NCBI GenBank assembly: GCA_947493215.1
Contig: CANLQE010000001.1
Location: forward strand, 1,488,001 to 1,552,000
Direction of reading: 5' to 3'
Length of the DNA: 64,000 bases
Source: an uncultured Sphingomonadaceae bacterium
Lineage (GTDB): Bacteria > Pseudomonadota > Alphaproteobacteria > Sphingomonadales > Sphingomonadaceae
Numbering within the stretch: the stretch's first letter is position 1; every line of letters begins with the position of its first letter. Of this stretch, positions 9,640-18,685 are shown piece after piece. Position numbers and translations under genes: made by a program. A model generated the notes under the pieces. That model saw nothing but the letters and a program-made list of their open reading frames with translations. It was not told the DNA's origin and searched no databases.

Positions 9640-9749
9640 ATCTTCCCCACAATACCCCATGGCAGCTCAAGCTCATTGGCTAAGCTGCTCAAATTGCGAC
9701 CCGAAAACCCCTCAGAAACCTCCATAAGCGACGTTTCCGAGTCTGGCAT
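9636..9749 (-). CDS. Possible 37-residue leader protein of the CHAT operon
   Basis: A short open frame starts at the ATG at 9749. It encodes 37 residues (begins MPDSETSLMEVSEGF, ends LPWGIVGKI) and stops in an ATGA overlap with the preferred CHAT start at 9639. The overlap is typical of coupled genes and is the main support. No good ribosome site precedes it; an internal ATG at 9725 is another option. It has no signal peptide or TM segment. It may be a real microprotein, a regulatory leader or chance. Confidence 0.4.
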   Translation of the reverse strand: MPDSETSLMEVSEGFSGRNLSSLANELELPWGIVGKI

Positions 9750-9780
9750 AGTAATTAATGGACACTGTGGGTTAAATGAG

Positions 9781-9794
9781 GTGACAATTGTCAC
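9781..9794. promoter_or_regulatory. Perfect 14-bp palindrome upstream of the CHAT operon
   Basis: GTGACAATTGTCAC is a perfect palindrome. It lies 32 bp before the small leader ORF and about 142 bp before the CHAT start, in the gap behind the nitroreductase gene. Its symmetry and position suit a dimeric regulator. I cannot name the regulator. Confidence 0.45.
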
Positions 9795-9808
9795 TATATG
9801 AAACAGTT

Positions 9809-9830
9809 GAAAATAAAGTATATTATTTTC
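9809..9830. repeat. AT-rich inverted repeat after the nitroreductase gene
   Basis: GAAAATAA and TTATTTTC are perfect 8-bp arms around a 6-bp centre, 15 bp beyond the nitroreductase stop. It could be a weak termination or 3'-end stem, or a second binding site beside the palindrome at 9781. There is no U-run. Confidence 0.4.
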
Positions 9831-9845
9831 AGGTAGTTACATAAT

Positions 9846-10517
9846 TTAGAATCCGTGAAATTTTACACTTTCGGCCAATGGAACGCGCGGAACATCGAAA
9901 TTGTTAATTGGCGCATCGGGATCGCGATAGCCAATGGCCATACCGCAGAAAAAGATATGATCATCGTCGATATCGAGCAGTTCGCGCATGTAGGTGCCAT
10001 ACATCGCCCAAATCTCTTGCGGACAACTGTCCAAGCCTTCTTCGCGCAGCAACAGCATTACGGTTTGCAGCCACATGCCCATGTCAGACCATTGTGGCGG
10101 ACCCATATATTTACGGGTATAGGTAAATAGCTGAACCGGCGCGCCAAAGCTGTCCCAATTTGCCATCATCTGTTTAATCCGGGCTCCGCCGTCCCCCTTG
10201 GGAATGTTGAGAGCGCCAAACATTGCCTTGCCAACGCCTCTGCGCTGATCTTCGTAGCGTCCCTCAAGGTCTTTGGGATATATATCATATTCCATATTTT
10301 CCCCAGCCGGCGCGGTGGGGACTTTGGCTTTGACGGCATCGGCAATCCGGGTCAGCTCGTCCCCGCCAACAACAACAGCATTCCATGGCTGCGTGTTTCC
10401 ACCGGAGGGCGATCTGGCTGCGGTTTCGAGAATCTTTTGGAGGAGTTTTTGATCAACGGGCTTGTCGAGAAATTGGCGGACGGAACGGCGGGATTTGACA
10501 GCTTCGGTGACGTTCAT
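9846..10517 (-). CDS. Nitroreductase-family FMN flavoprotein
   Basis: 223 residues of the nitroreductase fold. The N-terminal [12 protein letters not shown] stretch and the [12 protein letters not shown] motif are the FMN-binding hallmarks. The central [11 protein letters not shown] helix and [16 protein letters not shown] near the end are typical of nitroreductase/NADH-dependent reductases that act on nitroaromatics, quinones or enones. It starts in an ATGA overlap with the end of cobT, so it is probably transcribed with it. The link to cobaltochelatase is unclear; BluB is a distant relative, but the sequence looks like an ordinary nitroreductase. The substrate cannot be told. Confidence 0.88.
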   Translation of the reverse strand: MNVTEAVKSRRSVRQFLDKPVDQKLLQKILETAARSPSGGNTQPWNAVVVGGDELTRIADAVKAKVPTAPAGENMEYDIYPKDLEGRYEDQRRGVGKAMFGALNIPKGDGGARIKQMMANWDSFGAPVQLFTYTRKYMGPPQWSDMGMWLQTVMLLLREEGLDSCPQEIWAMYGTYMRELLDIDDDHIFFCGMAIGYRDPDAPINNFDVPRVPLAESVKFHGF

Positions 10518-12343
10518 TTTTTTTCCTCATCAAAAAGACCGGCCAATTGTTCGACCATGGTCCCGCCCAGTTGTTCCGCATCCATTATAGTCACAGCGCG
10601 CTTATAATAGCGGGTCACGTCATGGCCGATGCCAATTGCGACAAGCTGCACTGGTGAGCGTCCCTCGATCCATTCGATCACTTTACGTAGATGGTTTTCC
10701 AGATAGGCGCCATGATTGACCGATAGCGTGGAATCATCAACTGGCGCACCGTCAGAGATGACCATCAATATGCGGCGTTCTTCGGGCCGCGCGATCAGGC
10801 GGCTGTGCGCCCAAAGCAATGCTTCACCATCGATATTTTCTTTGAGCAGACCTTCGCGCATCATCAAGCCGAGATTTTTGCGTGCCCGCCGCCATGGTTC
10901 ATCAGCTTGCTTGTAGATGATATGGCGCAGGTCGTTGAGCCTTCCCGGATTAGCCGGACGATCCGCCGCCAGCCAGCTTTCGCGGCACTGGCCGCCCTTC
11001 CAGGCGCGGGTGGTAAAGCCCAAAATCTCGGTTTTGACACCGCAGCGTTCGAGCGTGCGCGCCATAATGTCGGCGCTGATTGCGGCAATGCTAATCGGCC
11101 GTCCACGCATTGAGCCACTATTATCAATCAGCAAGGTGACCACCGTGTCGCGGAAATCGGTTTCGCGTTCAATCTTGTAGGACAGGCTGTGCGCCGGGTT
11201 GCTGACCACCCGGGCGAGGCGGGCGGCATCGAGCATGCCTTCTTCCTGATCAAAATCCCAGCTGCGATTTTGCTGCGCCATCAAGCGCCGTTGGAGGCGG
11301 TTGGCAAGTTTTGTTACCGCACCCTGTAAATTGGTCAGCTGCTGATCGAGAAAAGCGCGCAGGCGCGTCAGTTCTTCTTCATCACATAATTCGGTCGCAC
11401 TGATAATTTCATCATATTTTTCGGTCCACGGCGCATAGTCAAAGCCGGGCGGCAGGTCGGACATCGGACGATTGGGGCGCACAGGCATCATGCCATCGTC
11501 CCCAGCGTCGCCCATTTCCTCTTCCGCGCCTTCTTCGAGATCGTCGGCGTTCAGCTCACTTTCGCTTTCCTGCGCGTCATCCTCAGACTGTTCAGAGCGC
11601 ATGTCCTGTTGCCCCTGATCGCCGGTTGCTTCATCATCTGCGCCATCATCTTCCTGATCATCGCTTTCGTCATCGGAATCGTCATCGCTATCATCGGCTT
11701 CGGATGTTTCATCATCGCTTTTGATGAGGTCTAGATGTTCGAGCAATTGGGTCGAAAGCTTCGCAAAACTATCTTGATCGTCAAGCGTCAGATTAAGCCC
11801 TTCGAGATCAGCGCCGGCGCCTTCTTCAATCCACTCGCGCAGCATCTCGACACCCTTTTGGGTGGAATCAGGGGGCGCTTCGCCGGTCAATTTTTCCCGA
11901 GCCAGCAAGGCGAGGGCGGTTGAAATAGGCACTTCGTCGCGATTTTGTGCGCGCGAGATCGGGTCGGACCGCATCCGCATTTCGAGCGCCGCATCAAGGT
12001 TGCCGTTGACGCCCTTCATATTGCGAGAGCCTAGCGCATCGGTGCGCACTTGCTCTAATGCATCGAAACAGGCGCGCGCAATCGCCTCTTGCGGCGCATT
12101 TTTCTTATGACGGGCTTCGTTATGATGGCGCAATTTCAGTGCAAAACTATCGGCAAAACCGCGCGCTTGGGCCACCTGATCGGCCGGCAAATCACGAGCG
12201 GGCATCGGGACTTTGAGATGCGGCCCGGATTGGGAAGGCGCCTCGGCCGTATATGCCAGCTCTAATTCGGGTTCGTGAGACATGGCGCGCGCGGTACCAC
12301 CGAGCACGTCTTTCAGATCATCAAGTTTGGAACGGTCAGCCAT
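10514..12343 (-). CDS. cobT: Cobaltochelatase subunit CobT
   Basis: The 609-residue protein has an N-terminal helical region, a strongly acidic low-complexity stretch at about 210-290 (runs of Asp, Glu and Ser), and a C-terminal von Willebrand A domain. The MIDAS motif DNSGS sits at residues 407-411, and [11 protein letters not shown] and [10 protein letters not shown] follow. In aerobic B12 synthesis CobT and the AAA+ subunit CobS form the motor complex that works with CobN to insert cobalt into hydrogenobyrinate diamide. cobS is 2.9 kb away on the same strand; cobN and other cob genes are not in the window. The stop overlaps the nitroreductase start. Confidence 0.93.
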   Translation of the reverse strand: MADRSKLDDLKDVLGGTARAMSHEPELELAYTAEAPSQSGPHLKVPMPARDLPADQVAQARGFADSFALKLRHHNEARHKKNAPQEAIARACFDALEQVRTDALGSRNMKGVNGNLDAALEMRMRSDPISRAQNRDEVPISTALALLAREKLTGEAPPDSTQKGVEMLREWIEEGAGADLEGLNLTLDDQDSFAKLSTQLLEHLDLIKSDDETSEADDSDDDSDDESDDQEDDGADDEATGDQGQQDMRSEQSEDDAQESESELNADDLEEGAEEEMGDAGDDGMMPVRPNRPMSDLPPGFDYAPWTEKYDEIISATELCDEEELTRLRAFLDQQLTNLQGAVTKLANRLQRRLMAQQNRSWDFDQEEGMLDAARLARVVSNPAHSLSYKIERETDFRDTVVTLLIDNSGSMRGRPISIAAISADIMARTLERCGVKTEILGFTTRAWKGGQCRESWLAADRPANPGRLNDLRHIIYKQADEPWRRARKNLGLMMREGLLKENIDGEALLWAHSRLIARPEERRILMVISDGAPVDDSTLSVNHGAYLENHLRKVIEWIEGRSPVQLVAIGIGHDVTRYYKRAVTIMDAEQLGGTMVEQLAGLFDEEKK

Positions 12344-12437
12344 AGAAGTTGATAGCCATAAGCGGAAAGCCGAGGGGAATCAAAGGTCTAAATTCAGCGA
12401 TTTTGGTAGGGCGTTAACGACGGCTTATTGATTCCCA

Positions 12438-14555
12438 TTATCTGTTCGTGGGAGGAGGCGCTTCTTCGCGCCTAGTTTGGACGGCTACTCCATCACCATC
12501 AATGTTCAGGTCCAAAGGAATACCGCCAATTTCAGTCGAAAGAAAAACGCCATCATTGCCTCTAATCCGGATTTCAGAGTCGCCAAGATCGATTGGAATG
12601 TCCTGTAGATCCTCAATGTCCGGTATATCGAGCGGCTTAATGGGGCCATCGGGGTCCGGTTTCTCAACGAGTTTCGGTTTGTTGACCGGGCCCGCGCCTT
12701 TAACGGCCTGGCTCATGAAGTCTCGCCAGATGCGGGCGGGAATAGTGCCACCGCTAACGCCTTTCAGCGGGCTGTTATCATCATTGCCGACCCACACGCC
12801 GACCACCAAGTCTTCCGCATAACCAACGAACAGTGCGTCGCGGTTGTTCTGGCTGGTCCCGGTTTTTCCATAATTGGGAATAGAGAGGCGAGCGTTGCGA
12901 CCCGTGCCGTCATTGACGGCAGTACGCAGCATATCTTCCATCCGCTCATGGGTGCTGTTGCCGTAACGCCCTGGCCAATCAAACAGCCATTCACCCCAGC
13001 TCTGTTCACCCTTTTTGAACGCATAGGGTTTTACCGGCCAGCTATTGTTGGCAAGGCCGGCATAGGCGGCTGTTAGCTCTATCAGCGTCATGGTTGATGT
13101 GCCCAGTGCGAGACTAGGGTCGTCTTCGGCCAGGTTCGACGTGACGCCAAGATTTCTGGCCTCGCGGATCACCGCCTTGTCACCGACTTGTCCAAACAGT
13201 CGCACCGCTGCAACATTGCTGGATTTGGCAAAAGCCTCTTTCAGCGTAATTTCTCCGCGATATTTCTCACCGGCATTTTTCGGCAGATAGCCGCCTTTGG
13301 TAATCGGGCTGTCATCAACCAGATCATCGGGCCGGATATCGGCGCGCAGGGCCGCTAACCAGACGAATAGTTTGAAGGTCGATCCCGGCTGCCGTTTCGC
13401 TTGAGTCACTCGGTTAAAGGCGGAGTCCTTGTAACTGCGTCCGCCAATCATCGCGACCACTTCACCATCCGGCCGCATCGCCACCAGTGCGACCTGCGCT
13501 TTGCCAAGTGGCGCGCGGTTGACGACATTATTAGCAATTTTCTGCAGCCGGGAGTCCAGCGTGGTGGTCAGTGTCAGTTTGCTATAGCTCATTTCCGACA
13601 AGGCTCTGGCCCGCGGCATCGCCCAGTCGGCAAAATAGGTGCCGGTCGGAACGGTATTCTTGGTCCGCACATCCAGAACCGGATTGGGCAGGCTATCAGC
13701 CTCTTTCTGGGTGAGAAAACTGGCAGCCACCATCGCCGACTTCACCAGCTTTGCCCGCTTGGCGGCAAGACCCGGGTTGCGCGTCGGGGCCAGGCGGGAC
13801 GGGGCTTGCACCAGTCCAGCCAGCATGATCGCCTGTTCGGGCTTCAGATTTTCCGGCTTGCGATAATAATAATGAAGTGACGCCGCGCGCAGGCCGTAAA
13901 CATTGTCGCCGAAATAGACGTTGGACAGATAGCGTTCCAATATCTCATCCTTGGACAGGCGTGCTTCCATCCAGAAAGCGATCAGCATTTCACGCGCCTT
14001 GCGGGTCAGGCTACGCTCGGGCGTCAGGAAGGTCAGCTTGGCGAGTTGCTGGGTGATCGTGCTGCCGCCTTGGGTCATGCCGCTGCCGGTTGCATTGCTC
14101 CAGGCTGCGCGCGCGAGGCCGCGTGGGTCGACGCCCCAGTGGGAATAAAAACGCCGGTCCTCAATCGCCAGAAATGCGTCGACCACATGATCGGGAAGCG
14201 CCTCGATCTTAACGGGTTCATCAACGACAGCGCCGTTACGGGCAATCGGCTGACCATCAGAGGTTAGCAAGGTGATTTGGGGCGGGGCAATGGGCTGCAA
14301 AGACTTGGACAGCGGTGCGGTAATGGCGAGCCAGGCGATCAGCAGAATGAAGAGAAATAGAAAAGCCGCCAGTCCGCGGCTGAACCACCACCATTTCCCG
14401 CGCGGCTTTTTGAGCGGCGCAAGTGGTTCGTCCTGCAAATGTGGGGGTAGAGCGTCGCCATAGGGCTTGTAAAAGACGGTTTCCACGGGTGCTTTGCGGC
14501 CAAAGGGCCAGTACCAGCGCGCAGGTTTCGCAAATTGTGAGGTCTGATCCAACAT
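12438..14555 (-). CDS. Class A penicillin-binding protein (PBP1-type)
   Basis: 705 residues. The domains in order are a cytoplasmic tail, a TM helix at about 61-80, a GT51 glycosyltransferase domain with the catalytic EDRRFYSHWG (Glu132) and a GGSTITQQLAK motif, and a transpeptidase domain. The transpeptidase has S392-T-F-K395, the SSN motif at 445-447 and KTGTS at 564-568. All active-site motifs are present, so it should polymerise and crosslink peptidoglycan in the periplasm. The C-terminal tail is acidic and Pro-rich. It sits between cobT and cobS on the same strand, an odd functional neighbour. A palindrome lies just before the start. Confidence 0.93.
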   Translation of the reverse strand: MLDQTSQFAKPARWYWPFGRKAPVETVFYKPYGDALPPHLQDEPLAPLKKPRGKWWWFSRGLAAFLFLFILLIAWLAITAPLSKSLQPIAPPQITLLTSDGQPIARNGAVVDEPVKIEALPDHVVDAFLAIEDRRFYSHWGVDPRGLARAAWSNATGSGMTQGGSTITQQLAKLTFLTPERSLTRKAREMLIAFWMEARLSKDEILERYLSNVYFGDNVYGLRAASLHYYYRKPENLKPEQAIMLAGLVQAPSRLAPTRNPGLAAKRAKLVKSAMVAASFLTQKEADSLPNPVLDVRTKNTVPTGTYFADWAMPRARALSEMSYSKLTLTTTLDSRLQKIANNVVNRAPLGKAQVALVAMRPDGEVVAMIGGRSYKDSAFNRVTQAKRQPGSTFKLFVWLAALRADIRPDDLVDDSPITKGGYLPKNAGEKYRGEITLKEAFAKSSNVAAVRLFGQVGDKAVIREARNLGVTSNLAEDDPSLALGTSTMTLIELTAAYAGLANNSWPVKPYAFKKGEQSWGEWLFDWPGRYGNSTHERMEDMLRTAVNDGTGRNARLSIPNYGKTGTSQNNRDALFVGYAEDLVVGVWVGNDDNSPLKGVSGGTIPARIWRDFMSQAVKGAGPVNKPKLVEKPDPDGPIKPLDIPDIEDLQDIPIDLGDSEIRIRGNDGVFLSTEIGGIPLDLNIDGDGVAVQTRREEAPPPTNR

Positions 14556-14562
14556 TTTTAGT

Positions 14563-14580
14563 GTATTACCTTAATAATAC
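14563..14580. promoter_or_regulatory. 18-bp inverted repeat just upstream of the PBP gene
   Basis: GTATTA and TAATAC are perfect arms around a 6-bp centre, beginning 8 bp before the PBP start codon. The site overlaps the likely ribosome-binding region (AAGG on the minus strand). It could be an operator or a 5'-leader stem. Confidence 0.35.
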
Positions 14581-14698
14581 GGTATTGGCGAGTGCAAAAA
14601 TTTTTCTTTGTTGCAAATCATGAATGGTGTTTTTCCATTCTGAATAATGCATATTATCTGAACGCGCGGGAAATTCTCCGTCAACAGGGGCGAGTCAA

Positions 14699-14812
14699 AT
14701 GTCATTCTCACAGCATGAACTGCAATGTTTGCATCGTCAGGTTTTCGCCGTAGAGGCAGCCAAGCGCAATTTGCTAAATCGCCATAGCCCTGAGGTAATC
14801 AGACATGTTTGA
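14699..14812 (+). CDS. Possible 37-residue small protein upstream of a membrane protein
   Basis: An ATG at 14699 preceded by CAGGGGCGAG opens a 37-codon frame (begins MSFSQHELQCLHRQ) that ends with a TGA at 14810-14812. It overlaps the start of the next gene (14805) by 8 bp. The ribosome site and overlap suggest a translated leader or small protein. The sequence is polar, basic and His-rich, with no membrane segment. No family is recognised. Confidence 0.4.
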   Translation: MSFSQHELQCLHRQVFAVEAAKRNLLNRHSPEVIRHV

Positions 14813-15197
14813 GAAGCTTCTGAAAATCGGTAATCCGTTTAAGCTTACGCAGCGGGAATATGAGGCGACGATCAACGCGTTGAACATATTTTTCGGAGCG
14901 ATAATTGGCGTTAGCCTAGGCAATATCGCAGAAATTCCGTTAAAGGATTATGTGATCCTGCTTGTTGTCATATCTGCGTTGGTCAGCAGTATTTTGCTGG
15001 TCACCTACACGCATCGCCGAATTTGGAACAGCATCATGCTAATCGGATTTTTGCTCGCTGCCTGGTATCAGGAAAGCGATACAGGCGGCGAATTTATTGA
15101 TTTTCCAGACAGGGTTCTGCCAACATTGACGGTCTGGGCAGCCATGGCAATCATGACGGAATTCTCAGATCGCGCGGATGATCCTAACGAAAATTAG
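14805..15197 (+). CDS. Small multi-pass membrane protein, unknown function
   Basis: 130 residues with four likely membrane segments: about 25-42 ([15 protein letters not shown]), 47-67 ([17 protein letters not shown]), 73-88 ([15 protein letters not shown]) and 105-120. The C-terminal tail is acidic. It is the only plus-strand gene between minus-strand PBP and cobS genes, and its stop overlaps the cobS stop by 4 bp in a convergent arrangement. The family was not recognised; two-gene transcription with the small ORF at 14699 is likely. Confidence 0.65.
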   Translation: MFEKLLKIGNPFKLTQREYEATINALNIFFGAIIGVSLGNIAEIPLKDYVILLVVISALVSSILLVTYTHRRIWNSIMLIGFLLAAWYQESDTGGEFIDFPDRVLPTLTVWAAMAIMTEFSDRADDPNEN

Positions 15198-16183
15198 GCC
15201 CCGACCACACTTTCCGGCAGATCTTCGCCAAAGACGCGCTGATAATATTCCGCGACCAGCATCCGTTCCGCTTCATCACATTTGTTGAGGAAGCTCAGGC
15301 GGAAGGCGAAGCCGACGTTGTTAAAAATTGCGGCATTCTGGGCCCAGCTGATTACGGTTCGCGGGCTCATCACTGTGGAAATGTCGCCATTGACGAAACC
15401 CTGGCGCGACAGGTCAGCGACCTTGATCATATTTTCGACCGTTTTGTCGTCTGTATCTGGCACCTTCGACAGAATGACCTTTGCTTCAGTAGCGGCGGGT
15501 AGATAGTTGAGCGTGACGACGATGTTCCAGCGATCCATCTGACCCTGGTTGATCTGTTGCGTACCATGATACAGCCCGCTGGTATCTCCGAGGCCAACCG
15601 TATTGGCGGTCGCGAATAGACGGAAATTGGGGTTTGGACGAATAACGCGGTTTTGATCGAGCAGGGTCAGCTTGCCTTCTGCCTCTAGCACACGCTGGAT
15701 CACGAACATCACGTCCGGGCGACCGGCATCATATTCGTCGAACACCAAGGCGGTGGGTGTCTGCAACGCCCAAGGCAAAAGGCCTTCGCGGAATTCGGTG
15801 ATTTGCTGTCCGTCCTTTAGAACAATTGCATCGCGGCCGACGAGATCAATCCGACTGATATGCGCATCGAGGTTGATCCGGATACAAGGCCAGTTCAGCC
15901 GCGCAGCAACCTGCTCAATATGGGTGGATTTACCGGTGCCGTGAAAACCCTGCACCATCACCCGGCGGTTAAACGCAAAGCCGGCAAGGATCGCGGCAGT
16001 CGTATCCTGATCAAATACATAAGCAGGATCAAGATCGGGAACACGCTCGTCCTTTTCACTGAACGCTGGAATTTGCATGTCCAGATCAATGCCAAACATC
16101 TCCCGCGCATCAACGGTTTGATCCGGAGCGTCCAAAACAGTTTCGCCGCTGCCGTCGGGATGGGTATTGGGTATATCAGTCAT
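15194..16183 (-). CDS. cobS: Cobaltochelatase AAA+ ATPase subunit CobS
   Basis: 329 residues of a MoxR-like AAA+ ATPase. The Walker A motif GFHGTGKS is at residues 79-86 and the Walker B motif LVFDEYD at about 146-152. [19 protein letters not shown] is the typical CobS sensor region. CobS and CobT form a ring complex that drives metal insertion by CobN. cobT lies downstream on the same strand but is separated by the PBP gene and a plus-strand insert, so they do not form one compact operon. The J-domain gene lies upstream in the same direction with a 53-bp gap. Confidence 0.94.
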   Translation of the reverse strand: MTDIPNTHPDGSGETVLDAPDQTVDAREMFGIDLDMQIPAFSEKDERVPDLDPAYVFDQDTTAAILAGFAFNRRVMVQGFHGTGKSTHIEQVAARLNWPCIRINLDAHISRIDLVGRDAIVLKDGQQITEFREGLLPWALQTPTALVFDEYDAGRPDVMFVIQRVLEAEGKLTLLDQNRVIRPNPNFRLFATANTVGLGDTSGLYHGTQQINQGQMDRWNIVVTLNYLPAATEAKVILSKVPDTDDKTVENMIKVADLSRQGFVNGDISTVMSPRTVISWAQNAAIFNNVGFAFRLSFLNKCDEAERMLVAEYYQRVFGEDLPESVVGA

Positions 16184-16236
16184 GTTTGTCCTTTGAAAAC
16201 TCAGGCTTCAATATGAAATGCAAAAAGCCAGAGCCA

Positions 16237-16887
16237 CTATCTAAAATCCGGTGATTCCTTAAGCTGCGTATAGGCCGCGATGACATTTGCCAACTGTTTC
16301 TCATGACTTCTGTTGCCGCTATTCCGGTCGGGATGATATTTACGAACCAGTTCGGAATAGCGCCTGCGAATCTCGCCTCGCTCCGCTTCCTCGCCAAGCC
16401 CTAGCGTCTTGAGCGCTTTTCTGTCGCCCGCACTAATCGCGCGACCCGGAGTTTGCGGGCGTAAAACGCTCGCGGTAAATCTTGCGCCAATCGCGTCCAG
16501 CGGGTCGATGAAATCGGACCATGCCGGTGTTGCGTTAGGTCCGGTCTCATAGATTCGCCGATTGCTATCCCATCCACGTACTGGATGCTGGGCTTCAAAA
16601 ATCTGCTCCTGATCCATGCCATCGAAATAATCATAGCCCTGATTAAATTCACGAATATGATTGAGGCACAGCCAGCGATATTCTCCCGGGCCGTCATAGC
16701 CATGGCGAGCGCCGTAAATAGGCGGAGCCCGAAATTCGCCATCTTCTTCGCACCCGTCAATCGCGCAGGTCTGGCCGTCCGTTTCCACACGGCCATGAAA
16801 ACGATTGGGTTTTTTCTTTTGCGGATCGGAGGAAGGCAAGTGATTGTCCGTTAATGGCCAGAAAAGGCGGTTAAAAGGCGTTCGCAA
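16237..16887 (-). CDS. J-domain (DnaJ-like) protein
   Basis: 216 residues. The C-terminal 60 residues form a J domain with the essential HPD tripeptide (RKYHPDRNSG), preceded by RKALKTLGLG. The N-terminal part has two cysteines (TCAIDGCEE), a Trp/Cys pair (WLCLNH) and a Tyr/Asp-rich region, but no Gly/Phe or zinc-finger region. It is therefore a class C J protein that would stimulate a DnaK partner. This layout, with the J domain at the C-terminus, is common in alphaproteobacterial proteins upstream of cobS. It is transcribed away from bolA with only 25 bp between the start codons. Confidence 0.9.
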   Translation of the reverse strand: MRTPFNRLFWPLTDNHLPSSDPQKKKPNRFHGRVETDGQTCAIDGCEEDGEFRAPPIYGARHGYDGPGEYRWLCLNHIREFNQGYDYFDGMDQEQIFEAQHPVRGWDSNRRIYETGPNATPAWSDFIDPLDAIGARFTASVLRPQTPGRAISAGDRKALKTLGLGEEAERGEIRRRYSELVRKYHPDRNSGNRSHEKQLANVIAAYTQLKESPDFR

Positions 16888-16912
16888 ATACTGCTGATGC
16901 CCCTATATAGGC

Positions 16913-17200
16913 ATGATGGAAACAGAATCAAAAGGCCCCGTTGCCGCAGAAATTGAAAAACGGCTTTTGGAAGGGCTATCGCCCGCGGCGTTAAACGTCA
17001 TCAATGACAGCGCCAGCCACCATGGCCACGCAGGCGATGACGGCAGCGGCGAATCGCATTTTACCGTCGAGATCGAGTGCGCGGTGTTTGAAGGTCAGTC
17101 GCGTCTCAACCGACAGCGGATGGTGAACAAAGCGCTGGGCGACTTGATGCGGGACAAGGTGCACGCGATGGCGATCAAGGCGAGGGCGCCGGGGGAGTGA
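16913..17200 (+). CDS. bolA: BolA family protein
   Basis: 95 residues, the normal size. The conserved core is present: SHFTVEIECAVFEGQSRLNRQRMVNKAL, with the basic RLNRQR helix typical of the family. The conserved His lies in DSASHHGHAG and another in the C-terminal KVHAMAIKA. BolA proteins pair with monothiol glutaredoxins in iron-sulfur cluster and iron handling, or affect cell shape. Two ATG codons are adjacent (16913 and 16916). The stop overlaps the next gene's GTG start by 3 bp, so they should be co-translated. Confidence 0.92.
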   Translation: MMETESKGPVAAEIEKRLLEGLSPAALNVINDSASHHGHAGDDGSGESHFTVEIECAVFEGQSRLNRQRMVNKALGDLMRDKVHAMAIKARAPGE

Positions 17201-17577
17201 CCGAAATAAGTTCACCGCAGAAGATCAATCTTGAAGACGCCTTCGCGACCTTCTCCGAACATTGGTCTCCCAAAATCGCGGGCGATATTAATGATACGCA
17301 AGTGAAGTTGGCGAAATTTGCAGGTAAATTTGACTGGCATCATCATGAGGATGAAGACGAGCTATTTTTGGTCGTTGCCGGAACGATGCGCATGGGCCTG
17401 CGCACCGGCGATGTGGATGTCGGGCCGGGAGAATTTATCATCGTTCCGCGCGGCGTGGAACATTGTCCGGAGGGGTTGGACGGCGAATGCCATGTACTGT
17501 TGCTGGAGCCGAAGACGATATTAAATACCGGTAATGTCATTACCGAAAAGACGGTGACTGATTTGGATCGACTTTAA
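17197..17577 (+). CDS. Cupin-domain protein
   Basis: 126 residues of a single small cupin. The metal-binding motif is visible as FDWHHHEDEDELFLVVAG followed by GEFIIVPRGVEHCPEG (two His and a Glu in the first motif, one His in the second). The start is a GTG overlapping the bolA stop as GTGA. No enzyme activity can be assigned. It might bind iron or another divalent metal, which would fit the bolA neighbour, but this is an inference. Confidence 0.85.
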   Translation: MTEISSPQKINLEDAFATFSEHWSPKIAGDINDTQVKLAKFAGKFDWHHHEDEDELFLVVAGTMRMGLRTGDVDVGPGEFIIVPRGVEHCPEGLDGECHVLLLEPKTILNTGNVITEKTVTDLDRL

Positions 17578-17580
17578 GGG

Positions 17581-18645
17581 TTAAACATCCATCCATTTCA
17601 CCCACGCGCCATGGGCATGGGCTTCGCCGAGTTTGACCGGTTCACCACCAGTACCGTCTGCTTTTGGCCAATGCCGGACAATCAACTCATGGCGATAGGT
17701 CTCGCGGTTGGCCTCTAACGACAGCCACGCCAGCGGTCGTTCCTCGGTGGCTTGGGCTCCGGCCGCCTCCATCGCTTGGCTGATCCGGTCCTGCCCCGCT
17801 TTGGGGATATATTGCCAGACGATGGAATGGACCAATACCCGCGTTACGCCCTCCTTCTGGGGCTTGGCGAGTTGTTCGATCATCCAGTCATCGGCGCCCG
17901 CGCCTTCGAGATGGGGTGGTTGTTCGTTGACCAGAGCAATGGCGGTCTTCATCCGCTCGAAGCGAACCGTATGTTCGGGCCAGATAAAGGCAGTCAGTCG
18001 GCGGGCTTGTGCTGGATCAGCAAGATCAACCGGTGCAATGTCACAGCCGCGGATTGAGTCGAAAGCAAACGGGGCGTCGGGCGGCGATGGTCCCTCCCAT
18101 TCAGGTGTGAAGGTCAGGGGCGCACTATCCGGCCCTACGGAAACGCCAGCGAGGTCATAATGATAGCGGTCGATCATTAGGTTCAGACCAGCACTGGAGC
18201 CGATTTCCAGCAGCTCATAGCGCGGCGGAAGATCTTGTGCGGTTAACCAAAGCAGCCCCGCGATATAAGAAGACGAGCGTCCGGCTTCATTCGTCTGAGG
18301 TGGAGAGTTTAGCCAAGGCAACAAAGCGGCTTCGTCGCTGGCAATGGTCTCGGCAATGATTTGCTCGGCGTCGGCTGCTGCTTGGTCGTCGCCATTATAG
18401 ATAGCGGAGAGCCGATCATGATTGCCAGCGAGATGGAGCGCGTGAAAGCCGCCCGCAACTCTCAGTGGAAGCGCATCGGCGAGCGGATTGCCCTCCCATC
18501 CAAGTGCGCGGCGGCCCAGCTCGCTGTTCTCGTCCAACGCTCCAATGATGGCCTCGACTATCCGGCCGGTAGTGGGAGCGCCGTTGGAGCGGCAATATTC
18601 AATCTGATTGGTGAAGGCGTCACGCACCTTTTGCTGGTTAGACAT
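17581..18645 (-). CDS. DUF2332 family protein
   Basis: 354 residues starting at the ATG at 18645, which follows AGAAAGGG at a good distance. A longer frame back to 18822 would run into hisG and is rejected. The sequence matches the DUF2332 pattern: YELLEIGSSAGLNLMIDRYHYD in the middle (broken here by G/S-rich turns like a methyltransferase SAM site) and SLEANRETYRHELIVRHW near the end. The function of the family is not known. It is convergent with the cupin gene (3-bp gap) and divergent from hisG (40 bp). Confidence 0.85.
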   Translation of the reverse strand: MSNQQKVRDAFTNQIEYCRSNGAPTTGRIVEAIIGALDENSELGRRALGWEGNPLADALPLRVAGGFHALHLAGNHDRLSAIYNGDDQAAADAEQIIAETIASDEAALLPWLNSPPQTNEAGRSSSYIAGLLWLTAQDLPPRYELLEIGSSAGLNLMIDRYHYDLAGVSVGPDSAPLTFTPEWEGPSPPDAPFAFDSIRGCDIAPVDLADPAQARRLTAFIWPEHTVRFERMKTAIALVNEQPPHLEGAGADDWMIEQLAKPQKEGVTRVLVHSIVWQYIPKAGQDRISQAMEAAGAQATEERPLAWLSLEANRETYRHELIVRHWPKADGTGGEPVKLGEAHAHGAWVKWMDV

Positions 18646-18685
18646 ATTGCCCTTTCTGGTATGAGGCCGTAAAGCCCCCGCATCT

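Noticed and set aside
11500-11720. Repeat or mobile element in the Asp/Glu/Ser-rich stretch
   Set aside because: It is the normal acidic linker of CobT.
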